Source: Flavobacterium sp. ALD4
Lineage (GTDB): Bacteria; Bacteroidota; Bacteroidia; Flavobacteriales; Flavobacteriaceae
Length of the DNA: 64,000 nt
NCBI RefSeq assembly: GCF_002836475.1
Contig: NZ_PJBJ01000030.1
Location: 806,001-870,000, forward strand
Direction of reading: 5' to 3'
Shown here: piece by piece, positions 9,549-16,769 of the stretch
Numbering within the stretch: the first letter of the stretch is position 1
Layout: the number at the start of each line of letters is the position of its first letter
Program-made: the position numbers and the translations under genes
The notes under the pieces: model-generated
Seen by the model: only the letters and a program-made list of their open reading frames with translations
Databases searched by the model: none
What the model was told of the DNA's origin: nothing

Positions 9549-9887
9549 AAGTTGGTATTGTATATGTTAAATAATATCTATTTATTTGTTCAATATGCCT
9601 AATTCTTTAAACTATTTCCCTACAGATGAGCAAACTCGTAATGAAATGCTTTTTAAAAGAATTTACTTTGTAAATAACCATCGCGCAACAATTTAACAAC
9701 CTAAATTCAATTAGTATTATCCCATAAATAGATTTATCACAAAACTACTTCTACTTTCATTTCTTATAATTTTGCATTTATCAGCGTTTGGGCAATACAA
9801 CATTAAAACGATTAATCGACCTGACGACATACACACTGGAGTATTTTAACTGCCAGAGACAATTAAATATTAACTTAAATCAATACT
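9549..9887. other. Spacer after the integrase with gene debris
   Basis: 339 bp without a full gene. It contains a 33-codon frame at 9595-9696 (MPNSLNYFPTDEQ...), too short to judge, and a decayed signal-peptide fragment listed separately. No clear terminator follows the integrase stop. Confidence 0.5.
9724..9849 (+). pseudogene. Fragment of a secreted protein gene
   Basis: The frame reads INRFITKLLLLSFLIILHLS, then AFGQYNIKTINRPDD, and stops after 41 codons. It has a good signal-peptide pattern (basic N-region, long hydrophobic core, AFGQ cleavage-like site) but begins at ATA instead of ATG and ends abruptly. I read it as the 5' remnant of an exported protein gene. Chance occurrence cannot be excluded. 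Confidence 0.35.
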
Positions 9888-10274
9888 ATGTTTGGATTCG
9901 CTAAAAAAATTAAGGAATATTCTAAATTGGGTTCAGCAATGAACGAACTGAATAGACAATTAGATTTACTTGGAAATCATATTGAAAACAGCACTTTTCC
10001 AAGTGACTTTGATGAGAATGTAATAGGTCTAACGTTCATTATTCGTAATGAAATTTTAAATAGAATGGACGAATATAATTGGAATATGGAAGGACCTATT
10101 TTGGTTGCCTCTATACATTCCCGTAACATTACCCTATTAGAAGCTTACAGTGTAATAATCACTAAAACACGTAATCTTTCACTTCAATTGGAACCAATGG
10201 TTCAGAAAGGAGTGGAAGATATTTTAGCTAAAGGTGAAGCTTATTATGAATTAGAAAGAATTTCGAGAAAGTAA
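9888..10274 (+). CDS. Hypothetical protein (128 aa)
   Basis: No family recognised. The protein is soluble, mostly helical by composition, and has no signal peptide or cysteines. It starts with MFGFAKKIKEYSKLGSAMNE and contains repeated amphipathic segments (for example LNRQLDLLGNHIE). It lies between the integrase debris and a membrane-anchored protein, both on the same strand. Its composition matches the rest of the element, so it is probably a real gene of unknown function. Confidence 0.65.
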   Translation: MFGFAKKIKEYSKLGSAMNELNRQLDLLGNHIENSTFPSDFDENVIGLTFIIRNEILNRMDEYNWNMEGPILVASIHSRNITLLEAYSVIITKTRNLSLQLEPMVQKGVEDILAKGEAYYELERISRK

Positions 10275-10400
10275 ATAAAAAAACAACGGATAAAACTTGC
10301 TATAATTAATTTGACCAATGCCTTAATGGAAAAATGGTTTTGCATTTGATTGAAACAATCAAAAAATTTAATTAAACAAACAATAATTAATTTAATAAAG

Positions 10401-11039
10401 ATGATGTACCTTATTTTATCAGCAGTAATACTTATTGCAAGTAAATTTATCTACGATAGCTTTTTGACTAATAACACAGAAAAAAATTGGGACGCCTACA
10501 AAAAAAGTAATCCTCACGGATCAATCGTATCTGAACACAGCAATGCATTCAATTTAAATACTAATGCAAAACTAAGAACGGATGGTTATTATTTATCCAT
10601 TTTTAATGGAACTGATTACAATGGAGATATTTTCAAGATGTTTTTCATAATGTTTTTTACTAAAAACGGATTTGTAGCTATCGATGAATTTGAGAATTTA
10701 GAGAATTATATGGATCTTAATAAAAATGATTTCAAACAAGTTTTAATAAATGCTGATTTAGTTTTAGAAGCTGATATAGCGTCAGGTATCGTAAAGTATC
10801 AAATTAAAAATGGAGGGATTTCAATGCAGTTTTATGACCCTAACGAATATTCTAATTTAGATCTTAATAACAATTCGTTATTAGAGCCAAACGTCTTTAA
10901 TGAATGGAAGGGTACGATTCTTCATAACGGACTTCTACTAACATTTTCAGAATCTTTCTATAATGAATCACTTAAAGACTATACAAAAGAGAGTAGAATA
11001 AAAGATTTAAAATTTGAATTTACACAAATTAAATTTTAA
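10401..11039 (+). CDS. Hypothetical membrane-anchored protein
   Basis: 212 residues from the ATG at 10401; a frame extends to a TTG at 10350, but ATG is preferred in this lineage. One N-terminal membrane segment (YLILSAVILIASKFIYDS) is followed by a soluble domain of about 185 residues with mixed strand and helix content, likely outside the membrane. No catalytic motif or known domain is apparent. A strong terminator follows directly, so the gene and its upstream neighbour may form a small unit of cargo. Confidence 0.65.
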   Translation: MMYLILSAVILIASKFIYDSFLTNNTEKNWDAYKKSNPHGSIVSEHSNAFNLNTNAKLRTDGYYLSIFNGTDYNGDIFKMFFIMFFTKNGFVAIDEFENLENYMDLNKNDFKQVLINADLVLEADIASGIVKYQIKNGGISMQFYDPNEYSNLDLNNNSLLEPNVFNEWKGTILHNGLLLTFSESFYNESLKDYTKESRIKDLKFEFTQIKF

Positions 11040-11050
11040 TAAAGTAAATA

Positions 11051-11080
11051 AGAGCAGCCAATACGGTTGCTCTTTTTGGT
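11051..11080 (+). terminator. Rho-independent terminator
   Basis: AGAGCAGCC, loop AATAC, GGTTGCTCT, followed by TTTTT. It closes the preceding 212-residue membrane protein gene. Confidence 0.8.
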
Positions 11081-11144
11081 TTAACACAATTCCAAAAATA
11101 TTTTTTTAAAAATTTTTCAAAGCAAGCGTAACCTAAGCTAAATT

Positions 11145-11205
11145 CATGCCCCGACTTTCATAAGGTTTTGGGCGATGCCCCTGCCAGAACATGGGGAGAG
11201 TTGAA
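11145..11205 (+). promoter_or_regulatory. Structured leader before the DNA-metabolism genes
   Basis: A GC-rich patch in AT-rich DNA. CATGCCC at 11145-11151 can pair with GGGCGATG at 11170-11177 with one bulge, and CCCC/GGGG words downstream (11178-11196) allow a second hairpin. The apical part contains TTCATAAGGTT, which recurs at 14160-14170 in the leader of the polymerase-like gene. It could be an RNA control element or a replication-related structure; function is unknown. Confidence 0.35.
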
Positions 11206-11276
11206 TCTTCATCCTCATAATTCCGCCAAGGGCAATGTCTTATCGTATTGTATAATCTTATAAATCACAAAAAACT

Positions 11277-11621
11277 ATGGTAAGTGTAATTGGTTACAAA
11301 TCTATTGAAAAAGAAGACGGAGAGAGCTTCTTAGTGTTGGTACTACAGGGAGGAGTTGAGTCTGTAAAAAGTCAAGCTACGGGTAAAATGTATTTTACTG
11401 CAAGAACGGTTAATGTACCCGCCACCTTTGACGAAGAAACGTGTAAAAGTCTGATCGGTTCACAATTTGAAGGTATTGTTAAGAAAGTGGCTAGCGATCC
11501 TTATGAATACACGATAAAGGAAACTGGCGAAGTTGTCGAACTAAATTTCCGTTACGAATTTGTAGCAGATACTGAGGAAATAATTAAAGAACAAGTTGTT
11601 GCTGCAGAATTCGTCGCATAG
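11277..11621 (+). CDS. Small OB-like protein, possible ssDNA-binding protein
   Basis: 114 residues, strand-rich, with no signal peptide. Features such as VSVIGYKS, SQATGKMYFTARTVNVPATF and an acidic C-terminal part (ADTEEIIKE) recall small single-strand binding proteins of phages and plasmids. I cannot place it in a named family with confidence. It is followed by a terminator and then a RecA-fold ATPase, so a role in DNA replication or recombination of the element is inferred from context only. Confidence 0.6.
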   Translation: MVSVIGYKSIEKEDGESFLVLVLQGGVESVKSQATGKMYFTARTVNVPATFDEETCKSLIGSQFEGIVKKVASDPYEYTIKETGEVVELNFRYEFVADTEEIIKEQVVAAEFVA

Positions 11622-11644
11622 AAATTCGCTAAATAATGATAAAG

Positions 11645-11670
11645 GTCTCCCTAACAAGGAGACTTTTTTT
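11645..11670 (+). terminator. Rho-independent terminator
   Basis: GTCTCC, loop CTAACAA, GGAGAC, then seven T. It separates the 114-residue gene from the ATPase gene. Confidence 0.8.
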
Positions 11671-11728
11671 GTTTAGTGCATAACGGAAATGCAAGATTAC
11701 CTCCTATTAAACATTTAAATCTAAAATC

Positions 11729-12622
11729 ATGAAATTACAAAAGGCAGAACGCCATCAAGTTAAATTACGCATTGGACTTTCAGGTCCTAGTGGATTTGGG
11801 AAAACCTATTCCGCATTATTATTAGCGTACGGAATTACAAATGATTGGAACAAAATTGCTTTGATCGACACTGAAAATAAATCAGCTAGTTTGTATTCCC
11901 ATTTAGGGGATTTTAATACCCTTTCATTAGAAGAACCATTTAGCCCAGAACGCTATACTACGGCTATTCAGCTATGTGAAAACTCAGACATAGAAATCAT
12001 CATTATTGATAGTATCAGTCAAGAATGGATGGGAAAAGGCGGTTGCTTGGAAATTCACGAACAGTTGGGTGGTCGATTTCAAGATTGGGCACGTGTAACT
12101 CCTCGTCACCAATCTTTTATAGATGCTATCATATTGTCTAAATGTCATATTATCACTACTTCAAGGAGTAAAGTGGATTACAGCTTAGACAAAGATGGTA
12201 ATGGGAAAACAAAAGTAATGAAATTGGGTACTAAGTCAATTACAAGGGAAGGTTTTGAATACGAGCTTACGGTCAATTTTGAACTTCTAAACGACAATCA
12301 CCTCGTGTCAGCATCTAAAGATAGAACAGAATTATTTTCTGGAAAACCTGAATTCATTATCAACTCATCAACAGGGAAAAAACTAATCAAATGGTGTAAT
12401 CAAGGAATTTCAATTGAGAGAATAAAAGATGAAATCAGCTCTTGTGAAACAGCTGAAGGATTAAAACAGATCTACAATAAATATCCAAATCTAAGTACTG
12501 AACTTTACTCTATTGTAATGGCTAGAAAACAGATTTTAGACCAAACATCAGCACAATTAATCTACGAAGAAGAAATTATTAAAAACTTAAACCCACTAGA
12601 AAATGAATTTAGTATTAAATAA
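11729..12622 (+). CDS. RecA-fold AAA ATPase (AAA_24 / Sak4-like)
   Basis: 297 residues. Walker A is GPSGFGKT at 19-26 and Walker B is IIIID at 90-94, followed by SISQEW. HIITTSRSK around 140 looks like the sensor strand. The arrangement fits the phage and plasmid nucleotide-binding family AAA_24, which includes Sak4-type annealing and recombination ATPases. The last 60 residues are helical and divergent. It overlaps the DUF3871 gene by 20 bp, so the two are translationally coupled. The likely role is recombination or replication of the element. Confidence 0.82.
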   Translation: MKLQKAERHQVKLRIGLSGPSGFGKTYSALLLAYGITNDWNKIALIDTENKSASLYSHLGDFNTLSLEEPFSPERYTTAIQLCENSDIEIIIIDSISQEWMGKGGCLEIHEQLGGRFQDWARVTPRHQSFIDAIILSKCHIITTSRSKVDYSLDKDGNGKTKVMKLGTKSITREGFEYELTVNFELLNDNHLVSASKDRTELFSGKPEFIINSSTGKKLIKWCNQGISIERIKDEISSCETAEGLKQIYNKYPNLSTELYSIVMARKQILDQTSAQLIYEEEIIKNLNPLENEFSIK

Positions 12623-13580
12623 TCACAGTAGTCAAATTATAGATAAAGCAGAAGTTATTGTTTTTCCAAAAAGGAATTTCATAGAAGCAAATACAACTGA
12701 AGTATCCCTGAATCACCTCAAAAACGACTGTACTATTCCTGTTTTTGCAAAAGACAACGAATGTACCATAAGTCACTATGAATTTATCAACAGTGCCAAA
12801 GAAGTTGTGGAAGATATCTTAAATTACAAAGGCGTTTTAAAGCCCGATATACGAGTTTCTCATGTAATAAAAGGAAGAATACCAACTGCAATTGGAAAGC
12901 CTGCAAAGGACCTCCTAGAATACGAAAAAACCATTTATTATGAGCGAATGGCATTTGTTATTGAGGTACCTGAAATTAGCGAAGTTATTAATGGGAATAA
13001 ACTCAACTTGACCATTGGCGGAGTGAGAAGTTACAATCAAGAGAACCTCTTCAGTAAAAAATCTATGGAGAAATTTAAAGTTTTTGTGGGCTTCCAGAAC
13101 ACGGTTTGCACAAACCTTTGCATAAGTACTGATGGACTTAAAGAAGATCTTCGGGTCAGCTCAATTATGGAGTTAAGAGCCAAAATTTACGAGCTCATTA
13201 ATAATTACAAGAAGAAAGAACACCTTATTAATATGGAACGTATGTTTCGTTACTCCTTAACAGAAATTCAATTTGCACACCTAATTGGTAAGATGAAGCT
13301 ATTCGCTTATTTGAGTAAAGAAGAGAAGCAGATGCTTTTTCCTTTAGTAATGAAAGATAGCCAATTAAACATAGTTGTCAAGGATTATCATACAGATGCT
13401 CACTTTTCTAAATCCGAGAACAATACCATTAGCTTTTGGAACCTTTACAACCTGTTCACTGAAGCTAATAAGAGCACTTACATTGATAGTAACTTAGAAA
13501 GGAATGTAAATGCGTATGCTTATGTAAACTACCTGTTAAACAGCGTTAAAAAGGAGGAATTGAACTATTTCATCCATTAA
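12603..13580 (+). CDS. DUF3871 family protein
   Basis: 325 residues. The stretch FIEANTTEVSLNHLKNDC followed by IPVFAKDNECTISHYEF is diagnostic of DUF3871, a Bacteroidota family found on mobile elements. The central part has RIPTAIGKPAKDLLEYEKTI and TIGGVRSYN, and the C-terminus is helical. The function is unknown; linkage with a RecA-fold ATPase suggests DNA metabolism. The start lies inside the upstream gene in another frame, which is common for tightly coupled cargo genes. Confidence 0.88.
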   Translation: MNLVLNNHSSQIIDKAEVIVFPKRNFIEANTTEVSLNHLKNDCTIPVFAKDNECTISHYEFINSAKEVVEDILNYKGVLKPDIRVSHVIKGRIPTAIGKPAKDLLEYEKTIYYERMAFVIEVPEISEVINGNKLNLTIGGVRSYNQENLFSKKSMEKFKVFVGFQNTVCTNLCISTDGLKEDLRVSSIMELRAKIYELINNYKKKEHLINMERMFRYSLTEIQFAHLIGKMKLFAYLSKEEKQMLFPLVMKDSQLNIVVKDYHTDAHFSKSENNTISFWNLYNLFTEANKSTYIDSNLERNVNAYAYVNYLLNSVKKEELNYFIH

Positions 13581-13652
13581 TATTATATAGCATTTTTATC
13601 GGTAAATAGGTAACAAACTTACCCACTAATAAACAATAATATCTCTATAAAA

Positions 13653-13901
13653 ATGACAAAAAGAGAGCTGGCAGAGCTGTTAAAATTCAGTTCTCCGCGA
13701 GAAATCTATGTAATTACGCATTATAATGTACTGAAACGTGTCTTTTGTCCTTTTCGCGTGACTGTTTTGCAAGAAATTGGAACACTAAAGAGAGGACAGA
13801 TTGTTTTAGTGCAAGAAATCAAGGTTACCTATGAGTTAAAAACCGTTTACATAATTAATAATGACGCCTATTTTTACTATCACTTTGATATTATAATGTA
13901 A
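13653..13901 (+). CDS. Small conserved-looking hypothetical protein (82 aa)
   Basis: 82 residues beginning MTKRELAELLKFSSPREIY. The sequence is balanced and strand-rich in the second half (VTVLQEIGTLKRGQIVLVQE). I recall similar short proteins in flavobacterial islands but know no function. It could be a small DNA-binding or regulatory factor, since the N-terminus could form a short helix-turn-helix; that is a guess. It lies 72 bp after DUF3871 on the same strand. Confidence 0.6.
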   Translation: MTKRELAELLKFSSPREIYVITHYNVLKRVFCPFRVTVLQEIGTLKRGQIVLVQEIKVTYELKTVYIINNDAYFYYHFDIIM

Positions 13902-14357
13902 TTAGGCAAAGCTGTTATGCTGTATTTTGTATAGTATAAAACTTTTGAGACGGTTTCAGCTTTATCAAAAAACCCCTGAAAACGTAAATAGCTATTGTTT
14001 TAAGTTGCACAAACTACATTTATTGCATTTTTAAGTGTAGTTTTGCTTCTTATTTTAAGAATAAGTAAGTTATTTAACTTTTAACATGATAATAACTTAA
14101 TAAATATTAGGAATTGTCAATAATATTTACTATCTTTGTGCTTATAGAATCGAGCTAACTTCATAAGGTTCGTGATCACAAAAGAAAATACAAAAAATCT
14201 ACAAAACACATAACATCACTTCCGCTTTTTATTAAGCTTAATTCCATTTTGCAAATTATCTAAGTACACTTTTACCTGAAAAGAATCAGTCAAAAGCAAT
14301 AAAGCATTTAGAGTAATTGCATTTCAAATTTTTTTTTATTCAATTAATTTTTAAGAA
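13902..14357. other. Long leader and promoter region of the polymerase-like gene
   Basis: 456 bp without a gene. It holds the -7 element at 14131-14138, the repeated word TTCATAAGGTT at 14160-14170 and a palindrome GTGATCAC right after it. The predicted 5' untranslated leader is over 200 nt, unusually long, which hints at post-transcriptional control or a replication site. Confidence 0.5.
14131..14138 (+). promoter_or_regulatory. Candidate -7 element of the polymerase-like gene
   Basis: TATCTTTG matches TAnnTTTG. A TTG lies upstream at 14114-14116 with only about 14 bp spacing, shorter than the usual 17-21, so confidence is moderate. Confidence 0.5.
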
Positions 14358-15881
14358 ATGGTTTTAAAACACGATGAGTCTCAGAATAACACTGGGCAAA
14401 TGGCAATGGTAAATTGCAATGACAAATTAATTAATCAATCAAGTACTTCAACTCCCTCTCCTTCTTACTCCTATTCATCTATGTCTCCCTTCATATATGT
14501 TACTGATGATAGAATAGAGGACAAACCTCTTGAAAAGCCAGTAAAATCAAGGGTTAAGGAGTGCTATGACATCGAAATGACAGGTGAAAATCATACAGGT
14601 TTTCCGCTATTTTTTCAAAGCAATATAGCCACAATCTTTATTCCTAAAAAGGTCAAAACTCATTTAGAAAGATTTGTGCCAAACCAGTATTTGAAAAATA
14701 TTGACAGGGATAAAAATATTGCCATTGAAAAATGCCTCGCCTTTGTTTCAAACCTATCTTCAACATACTATGCTGATGATAGATTTAAGAGTTTGTCCTC
14801 AACAAACCTGGACGAACAAAGTAAAAGAGGAAGAGACAATACATTTGTCTATAACCACATTATTAAAGCGCTTACGTATTCTACGAATACTATAGAAGCA
14901 ATAATTATGGTTAAAAAAAATAAATTTGGAAACGAAACCTACCAAGAAGGCGTAGTATGCAAAGAATACGGCTTCACAGACGCCTATTTTAAGGGCGATT
15001 TAGTCGAGTATATCATCAAAGACAAAGGAATTCTTCAAAAAAGAAATAAGTTCTTTTACAGTCAGTTAAAAAAGGCTCATGACAATCCCATAGCAAATAA
15101 CTTAATTAGTTTGTATTCTACAATTGAACTTCCAAGTCATGCTGAGATCAGACTACAGGGGAAAAGATTAACAAAAGTAAATTATAGAACTAAAAAAGGT
15201 AAGATCCTTACATTCTTAAATAAACACCCGAAGTCATATTATAAAGATGCCAGTGCAAGAAGTTTTGTTGAACAAAACATAAAGTTATTTGATTATTTAA
15301 CCAAGCGAGGATTTATGATTCCAATCATAGGTACAGATAAATCTGGTGGAAGAGTAGTAGACAGCTTTACTCTAATGCCAAGTTGGATTAGAAGCCTAGT
15401 TAAAATCGATGGAAAATCTATCGTTGAAGTTGATTACAGTGCTTTGCATCCAAATATCGCAATGTCACTTTACGGAGGTTTAAGAAAATATTTGACTCAT
15501 ATTCAAGTTGCAGAGAATAGCAATATTGACTTGTCTAATGTTAAAATAGCACACCTCTCTTATTTCAATGAAAGAGTGCAAGGAATGAAGCGTAGCCCCA
15601 TTTATAGCTACTATAGTGAATCAGAAATGGTGATGAATGAAGCAATCATTAAGGAGAAACAAATGAGCTTAAAAGAGTATAGAATCACCTCTATGAGGAT
15701 GTTTGCTAAAGAAGTTGAAATAATGACAGAATGCATTAAACAGCTAAATTATAAAGGGATTTACGTTGGATATGTCTATGACTCTTTGTTTTGTGAAGAA
15801 AGTGATGCAAAATTAGTAGCAGAAATAATGAATACAGTTGTTTTAAAGTTTAATGTATTCACAACCGCAAAAATAGGATAG
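14358..15881 (+). CDS. Putative family A-like nucleic-acid polymerase of the element
   Basis: 507 residues. The C-terminal third carries what look like palm motifs. Motif A is EVDYSALHPNIAM with Asp359. A motif B-like patch is KIAHLSYFN, Lys396 to Asn404. Motif C is YVYDSLFCEESDAK with Asp475, where family A enzymes have HDE or HDS. The text just before motif C (EIMTECIKQLNYKGIYVGYV) has the pattern of helix plus strand leading to the HDS turn. The N-terminal 90 residues are Ser/Thr-rich and probably disordered. There is no exonuclease domain. It could be a replicative polymerase, a primase or a divergent inactive relative; the assignment rests on motifs only. It sits between replication-type genes and a homing endonuclease. 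Confidence 0.6.
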   Translation: MVLKHDESQNNTGQMAMVNCNDKLINQSSTSTPSPSYSYSSMSPFIYVTDDRIEDKPLEKPVKSRVKECYDIEMTGENHTGFPLFFQSNIATIFIPKKVKTHLERFVPNQYLKNIDRDKNIAIEKCLAFVSNLSSTYYADDRFKSLSSTNLDEQSKRGRDNTFVYNHIIKALTYSTNTIEAIIMVKKNKFGNETYQEGVVCKEYGFTDAYFKGDLVEYIIKDKGILQKRNKFFYSQLKKAHDNPIANNLISLYSTIELPSHAEIRLQGKRLTKVNYRTKKGKILTFLNKHPKSYYKDASARSFVEQNIKLFDYLTKRGFMIPIIGTDKSGGRVVDSFTLMPSWIRSLVKIDGKSIVEVDYSALHPNIAMSLYGGLRKYLTHIQVAENSNIDLSNVKIAHLSYFNERVQGMKRSPIYSYYSESEMVMNEAIIKEKQMSLKEYRITSMRMFAKEVEIMTECIKQLNYKGIYVGYVYDSLFCEESDAKLVAEIMNTVVLKFNVFTTAKIG

Positions 15882-15947
15882 AAATAACCCTATACTTTAT
15901 TAAAACAACTGCCTTTTATCAATTTCAAAATTAATTACTTATCACAT

Positions 15948-16607
15948 ATGGAAAACACTATAAATACTTATATTATATACAAAGCGCAAAACACTTTTAC
16001 AAGTGAAACATACATCGGCGCAACTACAAAATCTCTTGAGGAGAGAAAAGCAGACCACCTACAAAAAGCCAATAAAAAAGTGGGTGGTTATTTTCAAGAA
16101 GCAATCGGTACTTATGGTTCTGATGCTTTTACTTGGGAGCAAATTGACATAGCTTCAAGCAGTGACGAGCTCGCATCTAAGGAGATCAACTATATTTCAG
16201 AGTATTCCGCCCTTGAAAACGGCTATAACTCCGACAAGGGTGGTGGCATCAAGAAAACTGTCTATAAATATAATTTAAATGGCTCATTAAATGCCACATT
16301 TGAAAACTTGACCCTCGCATCAGAAACAATATCAGTAAGAAAACAAGATATATCCCGTGCCTGTTGGAGTGTTAATAACAAATTAGGAGATTATTTATGG
16401 AGCTATGAATATGTAGAGCCATTTATTCCTACAGAAGATTACAGGCGTAAAGTAGTAGTACAGTATTTATTAGATGGTACTGTTGTGTCTAAATTCCTTT
16501 CAGTTGCAGAAGCTTCAAAGGAAACTGGAGTTTCAAAAACCTGCATTTCAAAATGTTGCCGTGAAGAACGGGATAGTTCCGGAGGTTTTATCTGGGAGTA
16601 TTTGTAA
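15948..16607 (+). CDS. GIY-YIG endonuclease with two NUMOD1-like repeats
   Basis: 219 residues. The nuclease core has YIIY at 8-11 and YIG at 22-24, with Arg33 and Glu79 as likely catalytic residues. Two DNA-recognition repeats follow at about 105-153 and 169-218. Each has a strand pair ([VK]-Y-x-L-x-G-[ST]), a helix-turn-helix (for example SVAEASKETGVSKTCISKCC) and a closing W-[SE]-Y. This is the layout of free-standing homing endonucleases. It lies 66 bp downstream of the polymerase-like gene, a favoured neighbourhood for such enzymes. Confidence 0.88.
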   Translation: MENTINTYIIYKAQNTFTSETYIGATTKSLEERKADHLQKANKKVGGYFQEAIGTYGSDAFTWEQIDIASSSDELASKEINYISEYSALENGYNSDKGGGIKKTVYKYNLNGSLNATFENLTLASETISVRKQDISRACWSVNNKLGDYLWSYEYVEPFIPTEDYRRKVVVQYLLDGTVVSKFLSVAEASKETGVSKTCISKCCREERDSSGGFIWEYL

Positions 16608-16613
16608 AAACTA

Positions 16614-16640
16614 AGACGGTGTAATAGCCGTCTTTTTTTG
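16614..16640 (+). terminator. Rho-independent terminator
   Basis: AGACGG, loop TGTAATAG, CCGTCT, then seven T. It isolates the endonuclease gene from the restriction operon. Confidence 0.8.
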
Positions 16641-16769
16641 TTTAATATATAAATAGCTTTCAAAGTAATATTGAATAAAGTAAAAAGCGTGAGAAATATT
16701 GTGCAAAATAAAATATACTTCCAATAAAGATTACTATTTTTAACGGTACAAAATAAGTCTTTCAATAAA

